In this document: in pieces, positions 34,372-43,556 of the stretch | Layout of the letters: every line of letters begins with the position of its first letter | Numbering within the stretch: position 1 is the first letter of the stretch | NCBI GenBank assembly: GCA_043101605.1 | Contig: JBICIG010000084.1 | Coordinates: forward strand, 1-43,647 | Direction: 5' to 3' | Source: JBICIG01 sp043101605 | Lineage (GTDB): Bacteria > Planctomycetota > Phycisphaerae > Phycisphaerales > UBA1924 | Length of the DNA: 43,647 bases | Notes under the pieces: generated by a model | Database searches by the model: none | Told to the model about the DNA's origin: nothing | Seen by the model: only the letters and a program-made list of their open reading frames with translations | Position numbers and translations under genes: made by a program

Positions 34372-34377
34372 TAGAGT
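34372..34377 (+). promoter_or_regulatory. Putative -10 element (TAGAGT) for aldehyde dehydrogenase gene
   Basis: TAGAGT ends 6 nt before the ATG at 34384, with no ribosome binding site between. Confidence 0.4.
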
Positions 34378-34383
34378 TGCCGC

Positions 34384-35919
34384 ATGGCCCGCACGCTTCT
34401 GGAACGGCTCGGACTGAGCGACCATCCCCGAGTGGTGATGGGCGCCCGCGGTGACGAGACGCCGAGCGACGGCGTGGTGGCGTCGAGGTCGCCGACGACG
34501 GGGGGCGTGATCGCGGGGGTGAGGCTGGACACGCCCGAGAGCTACGAGCGGACGGTGGCGGCCTCTGTCGCGGCGTTTGACCGCTGGCGGCGGGTGCCGG
34601 CGCCGGAGCGCGGGCGGGTCGTCCGGGCGATCGGGGACGCGCTGCGGGCGCATCGGGAGGACCTGGGCGAGTTGGTGTCGCTGGAGGTCGGGAAGATCCG
34701 GGCCGAGGGCGTGGGCGAGGTGCAGGAGACGATCGACATCGCGGACTTCGCGGTGGGGCTGAGTCGTCAGTTGCACGGGATCACGATGCCGAGCGAGCGG
34801 CCGAACCACCGGATGTTCGAGCAGTGGCTGCCGCTGGGCCCGGTCGGGGTGATCACGGCGTTCAACTTCCCCAATGCGGTGTGGGGATGGAACGCGATGC
34901 TGGCGGCGGTGTGCGGCGATTCGGTGATCTGGAAGCCGAGCCTGCTGGCGCCGCTGACGGCAATCGCGACCAACGAGATCTGTGACGGAGTGCTCCGCGA
35001 GCACGGGCACGAGGGTGTGTTCCAACTGGTCATCGGGACCGACGAAGTGATCGGCGAGCGGCTGACCGCTGATCGGCGGCTGCCGTTGATCCGCGCGACC
35101 GGCTCGTGCGCGATGGGTCGGCATGTCGGGCGGGTGGTCGCGGGGCGGCTGGGCAAGTGCCTGCTGGAGCTGGGCGGGAACAACGCGCTGATCATCACCG
35201 AGGACGCGGACCTGGACCTTGCGATCAAGTCGGCGGTGTTCGGCGCGGTGGGCACGGCCGGGCAGCGGTGCACGACGACGCGCAGATTGATCGTGCACGA
35301 GTCGATCGAGCGGGAGGTCGTTGAGAGGCTGGTGCGTGCGTACGCGACGATCCGCGTGGGGGATCCGCTGGCCGAGGGGACGCTGGTGGGGCCCGTGATC
35401 AGCGAGGGAGCGTGCGTGTCGTTTGAGCGGGCGGTGGCGCTGGCGCGAGAGCAGGGCGGCACGGTGGTTGCCGGGGGCGAGCGGGCGAGGCCTGCGGGGC
35501 TCTCGGGGCACTTTGTGCAGCCGACGATCGTGGTGGCGCCGGCGGGGAATGACCTGCCGATCGCGATGGAGGAGACCTTCGCGCCGATTCTGTATGTGTT
35601 CCGGTACCGGGCGCTGGACGAGGCGATCGCGATGCAGAATTCGGTGGACCAGGGGTTGTCCAGCGCGATGTTCACGGGTTCGATGCGGGCGATGGAGCGG
35701 TTTCTCTCCCCGAGCGGGACCGGCAGCGACTGCGGGCTGGCGTATGTGAACCAGGGGACGAGTGGTGCGGAGATCGGTGGCGCGTTCGGCGGCGAGAAGG
35801 ACACCGGCGGCGGGCGCGAGTCGGGATCGGATGCGTGGAAGGCGTACATGCGTCGGCAGACGGTGACGGTGAACTGCGGGACGGAGTTCGCCTTGGCACA
35901 GGGGATTCGCTTTGAGTGA
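34384..35919 (+). CDS. Aldehyde dehydrogenase, ALDH7 type (aminoadipate-semialdehyde dehydrogenase-like)
   Basis: 511 residues. The oxyanion and cofactor region reads VGVITAFNFPNAVWGWNAML, with VIWKPS binding NAD(P). The general base is E262 in LLELGGNNA and the catalytic cysteine is C296 in GTAGQRCTTTRR. MPSERPNHRMFEQWLPLGPV and the WGWN stretch are typical of the ALDH7 (antiquitin, piperideine-6-carboxylate dehydrogenase) subgroup, which oxidises alpha-aminoadipate semialdehyde in lysine breakdown. No other lysine-catabolic gene is nearby, so the substrate stays open. The stop overlaps the rpiA start by 8 nt. Confidence 0.88.
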   Translation: MARTLLERLGLSDHPRVVMGARGDETPSDGVVASRSPTTGGVIAGVRLDTPESYERTVAASVAAFDRWRRVPAPERGRVVRAIGDALRAHREDLGELVSLEVGKIRAEGVGEVQETIDIADFAVGLSRQLHGITMPSERPNHRMFEQWLPLGPVGVITAFNFPNAVWGWNAMLAAVCGDSVIWKPSLLAPLTAIATNEICDGVLREHGHEGVFQLVIGTDEVIGERLTADRRLPLIRATGSCAMGRHVGRVVAGRLGKCLLELGGNNALIITEDADLDLAIKSAVFGAVGTAGQRCTTTRRLIVHESIEREVVERLVRAYATIRVGDPLAEGTLVGPVISEGACVSFERAVALAREQGGTVVAGGERARPAGLSGHFVQPTIVVAPAGNDLPIAMEETFAPILYVFRYRALDEAIAMQNSVDQGLSSAMFTGSMRAMERFLSPSGTGSDCGLAYVNQGTSGAEIGGAFGGEKDTGGGRESGSDAWKAYMRRQTVTVNCGTEFALAQGIRFE

Positions 35920-36601
35920 GCAACGCGTGGCGGATGCATTGGCCGAGGCGGTCATCCGGGAGATTCAGCCGGAGATGCTGGTGGGTCTTGGCACGGGTCG
36001 GACGGCCAAGCGCGGGATCCGGGCGCTGGCCGATCGCGTGCGCGATGAGAAACTCGATGTGCGCTGCGTGCCGACGAGCAACGGCGCCGAGCAACTGGCT
36101 CGGGAGATGGGGCTCGAGACGGTGGACTTCGCGCTGGTCGAGAAGGTCGACTTCTTCTTCGATGGGGCGGACGAGGTCGACCGCGAGCTGCGGGTGCTCA
36201 AGGGCTCGGGCGGGGCGATGACGCGTGAGCGGATGGTCGCGTGGGCGGCCAGCCGGGTGGTGTACATGGTCGACGAGGCCAAGCTGGTGGATCGGCTCGG
36301 GGCGAACTCGACGCTGGCGATCGCGGTGATGGCGTTCGGGCTCGCGTCGATCCGCGCAGAGCTGCGGCGGATGGGGCTGATCGGCGTCTGCCGTCGGACG
36401 ATCCAGGGGGACCTGTTCATCACCGACAACGCGAACCTGGTGCTGGATGTGACGATCCCCGAGGACGCGGACATCGAGCACATCGCCGCGGGACTGAACG
36501 ACATCCCCGGGGTCGTGGATCACGGGCTGTTCCTGCACGAGGCCGACGAGATCTTCATCGACCACGGCGGGAAGATCGAGCGGCTGTGCCGGCAGGACTG
36601 A
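35912..36601 (+). CDS. rpiA: Ribose-5-phosphate isomerase A
   Basis: 229 residues from TTG 35912, overlapping the end of the dehydrogenase gene by 8 nt. There is no ATG in a suitable place, since the next methionine lies inside the conserved core. Motifs are LVGLGTGRTAKRGIRAL (phosphate loop), DFFFDGADEVDRELRVLKGS with the catalytic acids, GAMTRERMVA, and VVDHGLFLHEADE near the C-terminus. It interconverts ribose-5-phosphate and ribulose-5-phosphate in the pentose phosphate pathway. The coupling to an aldehyde dehydrogenase and a PfkB kinase may reflect a small carbon-metabolism cluster. Confidence 0.93.
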   Translation: MSEQRVADALAEAVIREIQPEMLVGLGTGRTAKRGIRALADRVRDEKLDVRCVPTSNGAEQLAREMGLETVDFALVEKVDFFFDGADEVDRELRVLKGSGGAMTRERMVAWAASRVVYMVDEAKLVDRLGANSTLAIAVMAFGLASIRAELRRMGLIGVCRRTIQGDLFITDNANLVLDVTIPEDADIEHIAAGLNDIPGVVDHGLFLHEADEIFIDHGGKIERLCRQD

Positions 36602-36635
36602 GCCTTCGGCAAGCCCTTCATGAGGCCCATGAGAA

Positions 36636-36671
36636 AACGCCCGCGGCCGGCCGCGGGCGTTGTTTGTTCTG
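36636..36671. terminator. Bidirectional intrinsic terminator between rpiA and icd
   Basis: The 26-nt stretch 36636-36661 is a perfect palindrome (half-site AACGCCCGCGGCC). Plus strand continues GTTTGTTCT and minus strand continues TTCTC, so it can serve both convergent genes; the plus-strand tract is better. Confidence 0.8.
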
Positions 36672-36712
36672 AGGCGTCGAAGCCTTGCGCGGGCTTGTGA
36701 GAGCGCGCGGGC

Positions 36713-38200
36713 TTACTGGCCCTGGGCGAGGGAATAGCCCGGCTTGCCGTCGTAGTGCTTGAGGGGCTGGAAGTCGGTGACGACAAACTTCTCGGCGATG
36801 CGGTCGAGGAGATGGATCGTGGGGCCTTGACCCAGCGAGGGGGCGCGGGACATGTCGCGGAGCTCGAACCGGACGCGGTAGTAGTCGACGATATCGGTGT
36901 AGACCGAGCCAGACGGCCAGACCTGGGTGCCGCGGTTGGACATCATCTTCAGCTCGAATGGCGTGTGCTTGGCGATCGCCTGGAGGCGCTCGGCGAGTTC
37001 CTGCGGGCCGAGGATGGTGTCGAGGTAGATGTCGCACCCGACATTGACGCTCTGCATCTGCTCGAAGGTGCGGATCAGCTCGTTGTGACGCGGGCGCGGC
37101 GGGCGTTCCAGTGAGGGGGTGGACTGGGTCGGGACGGCGATCGCGTGGCGCGATTCGGGCTTCTTGCCGAGGTTGGCGATGATCGCTTCGGCGAAGGCGC
37201 GGGTGCCGACGGGCGGGGTGGAGGAGTCGCCGAAGTCGCCGGTGTGGACGCCCGACTCGAGCGTGCGGAGCAGGGCGTTCTCGACGGCGGCGGCCTGGGC
37301 GAGCAGCCCGATGTGGCGGAGCATCATGAGCCCGGAGAGGATGAGGCTGGTCGGGTTGGCGATGCCCTTGCCGGCGATGTCGGGCGCGGTGCCGTGGACC
37401 GCCTCGAAGATCGAGATGTGGCGCCCGATGTTGGCGCTGGGGGCGAATCCCAGCCCGCCGACAAGTCCGGCGGCGAGGTCGGAGACAATGTCGCCCTGGA
37501 GGTTGGGCAGGACGACCATCTGGTACTGGTGGGGGCGGAGCACGAGGTTCATGCACAGCGCGTCGATGATGACATCGGCGATCTCGATGTCCGGGTAGTC
37601 GTTGGCGGTGCGGCGGAAGCGGTCGAGGAACAGGCCGTCGGTCATCTTCATGATGTTGGCCTTGTGCCCGCAGTGGACCTTGGCGATGCCGAGGGTCTTG
37701 GCAAGCTCGAACGCGGCGCGGTGGACCTGGTCGCAGCCGGGGGCGGAGATGAGCCGCTTGCACTCGATGACATCGTTGGTCAGGCGGTGCTCGATGCCGC
37801 CGTAGGTGTCCTCGATGTTCTCGCGGATGACATAGAAGTTCACGGGGACGCCGGCGCGGGAGTAGACGGTCTCGACGCCCGGAAGTGACTGGAAGTGGCG
37901 GATGTTGGCGAAGGCGCCGTACATCTTGCGGAGGCTGACATTGATGGACTTGCCCCCGCCGCCGACGGGCGTGCCCATGGGGCCTTTGAAGAGGAGCCCG
38001 CAGTCCTCGACGGTGGCGATGGCCTCGTCGGTCATGCCGCGCGAGTCGCCCTTGTTGAAGACCGACTCGCCCATGTCGACGGGGACGAACTCGACATGCT
38101 CGTGGACGCCCGCGGCCCGGAAGAGGTCGAGGGCGGCGTTCATGATTTCCGGGCCGATGCCGTCACCCGGCGCGAGCGCGATCCGCAGTCGTTCGGACAT
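36713..38200 (-). CDS. icd: Isocitrate dehydrogenase, predicted NAD-dependent
   Basis: 495 residues from ATG 38200, with AGAGGGAA 7 nt upstream. Motifs are IALAPGDGIGPEI, the substrate loop GGKSINVSLRKMYGAFANIR, ENIEDTYGGIEHR and the cofactor region HGTAPDIAGKGIANP. The length and C-terminal extension of about 150 residues resemble the Thermus-type enzyme. D274-I275 stand where NADP-specific enzymes have Lys-Tyr, so NAD is the likely cofactor. It oxidatively decarboxylates isocitrate to 2-oxoglutarate in the TCA cycle. A second module after residue 335 (QSVNVGCDIYLD onward) matches the extra domain of this subgroup. Confidence 0.92.
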   Translation of the reverse strand: MSERLRIALAPGDGIGPEIMNAALDLFRAAGVHEHVEFVPVDMGESVFNKGDSRGMTDEAIATVEDCGLLFKGPMGTPVGGGGKSINVSLRKMYGAFANIRHFQSLPGVETVYSRAGVPVNFYVIRENIEDTYGGIEHRLTNDVIECKRLISAPGCDQVHRAAFELAKTLGIAKVHCGHKANIMKMTDGLFLDRFRRTANDYPDIEIADVIIDALCMNLVLRPHQYQMVVLPNLQGDIVSDLAAGLVGGLGFAPSANIGRHISIFEAVHGTAPDIAGKGIANPTSLILSGLMMLRHIGLLAQAAAVENALLRTLESGVHTGDFGDSSTPPVGTRAFAEAIIANLGKKPESRHAIAVPTQSTPSLERPPRPRHNELIRTFEQMQSVNVGCDIYLDTILGPQELAERLQAIAKHTPFELKMMSNRGTQVWPSGSVYTDIVDYYRVRFELRDMSRAPSLGQGPTIHLLDRIAEKFVVTDFQPLKHYDGKPGYSLAQGQ

Positions 38201-38290
38201 GTTCAGTTCCCTCTTGCGTGTCGATGCAACGCCCGGCGCGGGCGAGGGGCAACCATAGCCGACCACGGCGTCCGGGGCCCGGTTCGGCGG

Positions 38291-39304
38291 CTAGAGCGGG
38301 GCGTCGAGCGGGCTTGACGCCCGCGAGAGCCGCTCGCGCACCGCGTCCCAGACGCCTCGCTCGGCAGGATCCGGCCCGGGGGGGAGCACCACGAGGATTC
38401 TCGAGGTGCCCGGGGCGTCGGCTTCGCGCATCGCGGCGTAAAGCCGGGCGGCGTAGCCCACCGCATCTTCGGGCATGATCAGCGTTGACCAGTGAGGCGG
38501 CAGATGCAGTTCCTCGAGATCGGCGGTGGTGATCAGCAGAGCCGCTGGCTCATCGCGGCGGCCGCTCTCGACGCATCGCTCAAGCTCTCTCCGCGTCAGG
38601 ACATGCAGCGGCGAACGCGGGCGGTAGTGCGGCCCGATCAGCCCGGGCGAGCGGGCGGGGCGGGCGGTATCGGCGGGGTGGGCGTCGCCGACTTCCGCGG
38701 CACGCCCGAGCACGGGGTGCAGCTCCTCGGGAGTGATCACGCCCCGGCGGAGGATCCGTGGCGGCTCGTCGACGAGGGAGAGGACCGTCGATTCGAGCCC
38801 GCGGGTGCACGGGCCGCCGTCGAGGATGAAGAGGGTGTCGCCGAAGTCCGCCCGGACATGCTCGGCGGTGGTGGGGGAGACGCCGCCCGAGCGGTTGGCG
38901 CTGGGGCCGACGAGCGGACGGCCGAAAGCTTCGAGCAGAGCGAGCGTGAGCGGGTGTTCGGGGCAGCGGACCGCGACGGTGTCGCCGCCTGCGGTGACGA
39001 TGCCGGGGACCGCGTCGGCCCTGGGGAGCACGAGGGTCAGCGGTCCGGGCCAGAGGGCGCGGGCGAGGGAGTCGGCGTCCTCGGGCCAGTCCGCCGCGAC
39101 GGTGCGCGCCATCTCGATGCCGCTGACATGGACGATGAGCGGGTTGGTCGAGGGTCGGCCCTTGAGTTCGAAGACCCGGGAGACGGCGTCGGCGTCGAGC
39201 GCGTCGGCGCCGAGGCCGTAGACCGTCTCGGTCGGGAACGCGATGGGCAACCCGCGCTGGAGCAGGGCGATCGCGAGGGCGATGTCCTCCGGGCCGGCGT
39301 TCAT
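38291..39304 (-). CDS. L-threonylcarbamoyladenylate synthase (TsaC/Sua5 type)
   Basis: 337 residues from ATG 39304. The YrdC domain (about 5-185) has AFPTETVYGLGADALDAD, KGRPSTNPLIVHV and GPSANRSGGVSPTTAEHV. A linker with SPGLIGPHYRPRSP leads to the Sua5 C-terminal domain (about 225-337, ending RLSRASSPLDAPL). The enzyme makes threonylcarbamoyl-AMP from threonine, bicarbonate and ATP for the t6A37 modification of ANN-decoding tRNAs. The two-domain length fits Sua5 rather than the short TsaC. It starts 16 nt after the stop of the TolC-like gene, so the two are probably co-transcribed. Confidence 0.93.
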   Translation of the reverse strand: MNAGPEDIALAIALLQRGLPIAFPTETVYGLGADALDADAVSRVFELKGRPSTNPLIVHVSGIEMARTVAADWPEDADSLARALWPGPLTLVLPRADAVPGIVTAGGDTVAVRCPEHPLTLALLEAFGRPLVGPSANRSGGVSPTTAEHVRADFGDTLFILDGGPCTRGLESTVLSLVDEPPRILRRGVITPEELHPVLGRAAEVGDAHPADTARPARSPGLIGPHYRPRSPLHVLTRRELERCVESGRRDEPAALLITTADLEELHLPPHWSTLIMPEDAVGYAARLYAAMREADAPGTSRILVVLPPGPDPAERGVWDAVRERLSRASSPLDAPL

Positions 39305-39320
39305 GGGTGCGGCCCGGGGC

Positions 39321-41147
39321 TCAGGGCTCGTCTTCGTCGGGGACGACGAACTCGATGCGGTTGCGTTCGAGGGTGGTGCCCAAGGCCGCGTGGAGTTCGG
39401 CGATGGAGACATTGTAATCGGTCAGGGCGCGGACCTCATCACGCTCGGACTGGGCGAGGGTTTCCTGTCGGCCGAACTCGATCTCGAGTCGCTCGATGGT
39501 GAAGCCGCCGGTGGTTTCCTTCTCGGCGATGAGGGCGCGGAGGCTCTCGGCGGCGGCGATGCGGGCGATGCGCCGCTGGGCGATGAGCTCGTAGTTGGTC
39601 AGGGCATTGTCGAGCGAGTTGCGGAGCTCGAGGACGATCTGCTGGACGGTGTTGCGGAGGGAGATCGCCGCCTGCTGTCGTTCGAGCGTGCGCTGGCGAT
39701 ACTGCCCCTCGGCTTCGCGGTTGCCGATGGGGACCTCGAAGAACACGCCGACGAGCGTGTCGATGAAGCTGCGGTCGGCGAGCGTGGCGTAGGAGGTGCG
39801 AAAGTCGTCCTCGAGGGAGTTGAGCCGTGCCTGCAGGCGGAGATCGAGCTGGGGGAGGCGGGCGTTGTCGGCGACCTCCTGGCGGATGGTCGCGTTGTCG
39901 ATCGCGAGGATGGATCGCTCGACCTCTGGGCGGTTCTCGATCGCCGTCGAGATCGCGTCGATCAGGCTGTACTCGATCGGCGCGTCGATCGCGGCGTCGA
40001 CCGGGAGCAGGATCGTCTCGTCGGAGAGGGGGAGGTCCGGATCGTTGATGAGGACCTTGAGCCGATCGCTTGCGCGGCGGAGGGCGTTCTGGGCGGCGGT
40101 GACATTCGAACGCCGGGCGGTGACGCGGCTCTGGGCCTCGAAGAGCTGGGCGGGCGTGGCGTCGACGCGGCGGCGGGCGTAGACCTGCCCGGCGAGTTCC
40201 TCGCCGCGCTCGAGCAGCCGCTGGAGGATGAGCAGGTCGCGGTGGGCGCGGACGAGGTTCCAGTATTCGCGTTCGGTCTCGAGCACGGTGCCGATGAGCT
40301 CGGACTTGAGTTCGGCGACGGAATCGCGCTCGGCGTTCTGGGCGATGCGCACCTGGGCCTGGGCGACATTGGAGCCGAAGTTGCGGAGCAGTGGCTGATC
40401 GAGCTGCACGAGGAAGGCGCCGGAGTTGCCCGGGTTGGGGGTGATCTCGAGCCCACGCTCGTTCTGCTCGGAGTAGGTCAGGTCGTGCTGGATCAGGAGC
40501 TGCCCGCCCGAGGTGAGCGTGCGGCGGAGCCCGGTCGAGGCGGTGATCTCGTTGGACTGGCGGAAGTCGCCCGTGACGCCGAAGCCGGAGCTGGCGCGGT
40601 CGGCGATCTGCTGGTCAGTGACGGTCCACTGGGTGTTGGCGAAGAAGACCCAGTCGAAGGCGGCCTCGGCCTGAACGACCTGGGCCTCGCTGATCGCCGG
40701 TGCCAGGCGGGCGAACTGGAGTTCGAGGTTGTTGACGACCGCGAGTTGGAGGACATCTTCGAGGGAGATCGCGACGAGGTCGGGAACGCCGCCCTGGAGG
40801 TCGTCGCCGAGGGGCAGCTGCGCGGGGTCGTAGTCGTAGGCGTCGGGCCCGGCCATCCGTTGGAGTTCGGGAAGCCGCTTCTCGATGTCGCGGCGGATGT
40901 CCTCGGGGTAGTCCGAGAGCCCGGACTCACGCTCGCTGATGCGTGGCTGGGGCGAGCGGGTCGGCTCGCGCATCTCGCGCGTGATGGAATCGACGATCGA
41001 ACGGCGGAGGGCCTGCTCGCCGGTGGCGCTCGGAAGGGGCTTTGCGCACCCGCTGAGGAACGCCAGGAGTGCGGCGAGGGAGAGAGCGACCGGGCCGCCG
41101 AGCGAACGGGCCGGTCGAACGGGATCGCGGGCGATGTCGGAACTCAT
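39321..41147 (-). CDS. TolC-like outer-membrane efflux lipoprotein
   Basis: 608 residues from ATG 41147, chosen because a lipoprotein signal follows (LSLAALLAFLSGC with lipobox Cys34). No good ribosome binding site is seen. The mature protein has the two-fold outer membrane efflux (OEP) pattern: VVNNLELQFARLAPAISEAQ, AFDWVFFANTQW, QPLLRNFGSN, long coiled-coil helices (ELIGTVLETEREYWNLVRAH, EELAGQVYARRRV), then the second repeat (ENRPEVERSILAIDN, ARLPQLDLRLQ, RSFIDTLVGVFFEVP). It should form a trimeric channel-tunnel with an inner-membrane pump that is not encoded here. The sequence before the first OEP repeat is about 120 residues longer than in TolC. Confidence 0.88.
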   Translation of the reverse strand: MSSDIARDPVRPARSLGGPVALSLAALLAFLSGCAKPLPSATGEQALRRSIVDSITREMREPTRSPQPRISERESGLSDYPEDIRRDIEKRLPELQRMAGPDAYDYDPAQLPLGDDLQGGVPDLVAISLEDVLQLAVVNNLELQFARLAPAISEAQVVQAEAAFDWVFFANTQWTVTDQQIADRASSGFGVTGDFRQSNEITASTGLRRTLTSGGQLLIQHDLTYSEQNERGLEITPNPGNSGAFLVQLDQPLLRNFGSNVAQAQVRIAQNAERDSVAELKSELIGTVLETEREYWNLVRAHRDLLILQRLLERGEELAGQVYARRRVDATPAQLFEAQSRVTARRSNVTAAQNALRRASDRLKVLINDPDLPLSDETILLPVDAAIDAPIEYSLIDAISTAIENRPEVERSILAIDNATIRQEVADNARLPQLDLRLQARLNSLEDDFRTSYATLADRSFIDTLVGVFFEVPIGNREAEGQYRQRTLERQQAAISLRNTVQQIVLELRNSLDNALTNYELIAQRRIARIAAAESLRALIAEKETTGGFTIERLEIEFGRQETLAQSERDEVRALTDYNVSIAELHAALGTTLERNRIEFVVPDEDEP

Positions 41148-41279
41148 GGGAGGGATCAGCACCGTTGTCGTGGGTTGGAACGGGCGGGGTCGACGCGGCT
41201 CGTGGATGAGCCGTGGCGCGGATGTGCGGATCCTGCGGGGGAACCGCCTGTCGTTTGCGGCGCAGCGGAAGGGGACCGC

Positions 41280-41285
41280 TACACT
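41280..41285 (+). promoter_or_regulatory. Putative -10 element (TACACT)
   Basis: TACACT ends 118 nt before the ATG at 41404 in the 256-nt divergent region. It would give a leader of about 110 nt. An out-of-frame ATG lies 8 nt after it, but that short frame looks non-coding. Confidence 0.35.
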
Positions 41286-41403
41286 GCGGAGCGATGATAG
41301 GTCCGCCGCGGCCGGCGTGCAGAGCCTTCGGAGATGGCGGCACGCGGGCACGGGCGACTCGGGCCCGGCACGGACGACCCCGCGGGACGACAAGGAGAAG
41401 GCG

Positions 41404-42888
41404 ATGGATGCCTGCGTGAATACCCCACGGAGCGGAGCTCCGAAGCGAACCTGGACCCTCTGGGCGACGCTGGCGGCTGCCTCGGTGGCACCGATTGCGA
41501 TGGGCCAGGAAGCATCCCCGACCGAACCGGCACCGAAGTTCATCGTTGTGACGCGCGAAGACGCCGCCCTCCGCAGCCGCGACCTCGATCGCGCGTACGC
41601 CGTCGATGTGCTCAAGCCGGGCGAGACGCTGCGACTGGACACCGGGGTCGGCCCGTGGCTGCGGGTGTATTACCCGACCGATGTGCCGGTCTTCGTGAGC
41701 GTGGACAACGCGACGGTCGCGGCCGACGGCAAGACTCTCAAGCTTAAGGCGGGCTCGAAGCTGCGGGCCCCGCACGCGTCGCAGGGCTGGGAAGGGAGCT
41801 GGATCAGCGCCAGCGCCGAGCCGCTGGCCGCGGGAACGGAACTGCCGGTCGTGGAGATCATCAGGGACGACGCCGGCACGCCGGTCGCGTACGCGGTGCG
41901 GGCACCCGCTCAGGCTCGGGCCTTCATCCGCCGGCGAGACTCGCGGGCGGCGACCGATCAGGAGGCCCAGGAGGCGCTGGCGTTGTGGCGCCGGTCGCAG
42001 GGGGCCCCGGAGGTGCTGGCGGCACCGGAGCGGGGCGGGCAGCCAACTGGGACCACCCCCTTCGGTCCTGAGGGGGCTGGCGAGCCGACGGGCCGCCCGA
42101 CCCCGGCCAACGCCGAGGGGCAGCCGGGCCGGTCGCTCCTCGACGAGATGCGGGTGCCGACCCAGCCCGGGGCCGAGACCGGCGGTGCGGACACGCCCGG
42201 AGAGAACACCACCCAGGCGGAAGGTACGAACGCGCCGCCGATCGTGATCGAGCAGGGCGGGGGCGAGCCCGGTTCGGAAGCCGGTGCGGGGACCGAGCCG
42301 GCCGGTGAGAGCGATGTGCTCTCGCTGCAGAGCCTGATCGACGCGTACGACGAGATGCTCGAGCAACCGGCCGAGGACGCCGAGTGGCAGGAACTGCTCG
42401 CCGAGCACCAGGCGGCTTTGGAGAAGATCGAGGGCGATCCGTTCAGCGAGCGACTGGCCGACCAGTTGCGGGCGCGGATCAAGCTCATCGAGATCCGCAT
42501 CGCTTTCCAGGAGCGGATCCTCAAGCAATGGCAGCGTCGGCGGGCGCAGGAAGACCCGTCGTTCGATCCCGAGGCGGTGCGGATGCGTGTGGCCGCGATG
42601 CAGCGGGACCACGGGTACAACTTTGTTGGCCGGCTGCTGCCCAGTTCGCTCTACGACGGCAAGCTCCGCCCGCTGATGTACCGGTTGCGGCCGGCGAGCG
42701 GCGTGGGCCCGACCATCGGCTTCGTCCGCCCGACGGGCGATCACGACTGGGCGGCGATGCTGGGCAAGGTCGTGGGGATCCGCGGCGAGCGGTTCCGCGA
42801 GGGCGATTCGCCCGTGGACCTGATCCGGGTGCAGTCGATCCGGGCGGTTGAGATGCAGGAGCCCGGTTCGTCGCCGGACGACCGTTGA
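41404..42888 (+). CDS. Exported SH3-like domain protein with Pro/Gly-rich linker
   Basis: 494 residues from ATG 41404, with AAGGAG 5 nt upstream. A signal peptide (WTLWATLAAASVAPIAMGQ) is followed by a probable bacterial SH3-like domain at about residues 46-160 (RAYAVDVLKPGETLRLDTGV, WLRVYYPTDVPVFVSVDN, GWEGSWISA). Residues about 195-300 are Pro/Gly/Glu-rich and likely disordered. A charged helix follows (WQELLAEHQAALEKIEGDPF, IKLIEIRIAFQERILKQWQR), then a C-terminal beta-rich domain (IGFVRPTGDHDWAAMLGKVV). It probably works in the cell envelope, possibly at the peptidoglycan. The bactofilin gene lies 154 nt downstream. Confidence 0.7.
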   Translation: MDACVNTPRSGAPKRTWTLWATLAAASVAPIAMGQEASPTEPAPKFIVVTREDAALRSRDLDRAYAVDVLKPGETLRLDTGVGPWLRVYYPTDVPVFVSVDNATVAADGKTLKLKAGSKLRAPHASQGWEGSWISASAEPLAAGTELPVVEIIRDDAGTPVAYAVRAPAQARAFIRRRDSRAATDQEAQEALALWRRSQGAPEVLAAPERGGQPTGTTPFGPEGAGEPTGRPTPANAEGQPGRSLLDEMRVPTQPGAETGGADTPGENTTQAEGTNAPPIVIEQGGGEPGSEAGAGTEPAGESDVLSLQSLIDAYDEMLEQPAEDAEWQELLAEHQAALEKIEGDPFSERLADQLRARIKLIEIRIAFQERILKQWQRRRAQEDPSFDPEAVRMRVAAMQRDHGYNFVGRLLPSSLYDGKLRPLMYRLRPASGVGPTIGFVRPTGDHDWAAMLGKVVGIRGERFREGDSPVDLIRVQSIRAVEMQEPGSSPDDR

Positions 42889-43042
42889 CCCCGGACAACA
42901 ACCGGCCCGCGCCGCGGGCGGCGGAATCGGCAGTTTGTGCAGTCCGAGTGCACCGCGCGGGGAAAGCCGCCCCGGCGTCGGGAGCGGTGCTACCGTCGGT
43001 CACGCGGGGCGAGCAACCCCCTCATTCGGGAGATACGAGAAG

Positions 43043-43513
43043 ATGGCAGATCAATCCAAGACCGAGACGGTGATCGGTCCTGACGCCCGCATCAAGGGCG
43101 AGATGACCTTCGAGTCCGCGGCGCGCCTGCTCGGGACGATCGAAGGCTCGGTGACGGCCAAGGGCGAGTTTCATGTCGCCGACGGGGCCAACTGCCTCGC
43201 GTCGATCAACGCGGCCAAGGTGCTCATCGACGGCTCGGTCGCGGGCGATGTCACCGCGTCGGAGCGGGTGGAGCTCAACTCCAAGGCGCGGCTCAAGGGC
43301 GACCTCGTCGCGGCGAAGCTGATCGTCACCGAGGGGGCGACCTTCGAGGGTCACTGCCGCATCGGCCCGGTCGGGAGCAACGGGTCGTCGAACGGGCAGG
43401 CGTCGTCCTCGGCGTCGAGCGGTTCGTCGGCTTCGGCGAGCAAGTCGGGCGGGGACGACTCCACGACCGAGACCAAGCCCGGAGCCGCCAAGGCCAAGGC
43501 GACCGCCCGGTGA
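43043..43513 (+). CDS. Bactofilin (polymer-forming cytoskeletal protein, DUF583)
   Basis: 156 residues. The core (about 8-115) is a right-handed beta-helix: ETVIGPDARIKGEMTFESAA, RLLGTIEGSVTAKGEFHVAD, AAKVLIDGSVAGDVTASERV and RLKGDLVAAKLIVTEGATFE. The tail is Ser/Ala/Gly-rich and disordered, ending in Lys/Ala. Bactofilins polymerise without nucleotides into membrane-associated filaments that position envelope enzymes. The partial gene after it may encode a second, zinc-ribbon-bearing member. Confidence 0.92.
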   Translation: MADQSKTETVIGPDARIKGEMTFESAARLLGTIEGSVTAKGEFHVADGANCLASINAAKVLIDGSVAGDVTASERVELNSKARLKGDLVAAKLIVTEGATFEGHCRIGPVGSNGSSNGQASSSASSGSSASASKSGGDDSTTETKPGAAKAKATAR

Positions 43514-43556
43514 GATCGCTCCGGGGCCGCGCGAAGGGCCCCGATGACCAGCCGCG

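Noticed and set aside
32443..35955. A 1170-codon open frame on the minus strand across the PfkB and aldehyde dehydrogenase genes
   Set aside because: Only its last 216 codons encode a real protein (RdgB, from ATG 33093 with its own GGAGG). The rest is a His/Arg/Pro-rich shadow of strongly conserved plus-strand genes, caused by high GC.
41294..41419. Short upstream reading frame beginning 8 nt after TACACT
   Set aside because: Arg-rich composition, no ribosome binding site, and it overlaps the well-supported gene at 41404 out of frame.
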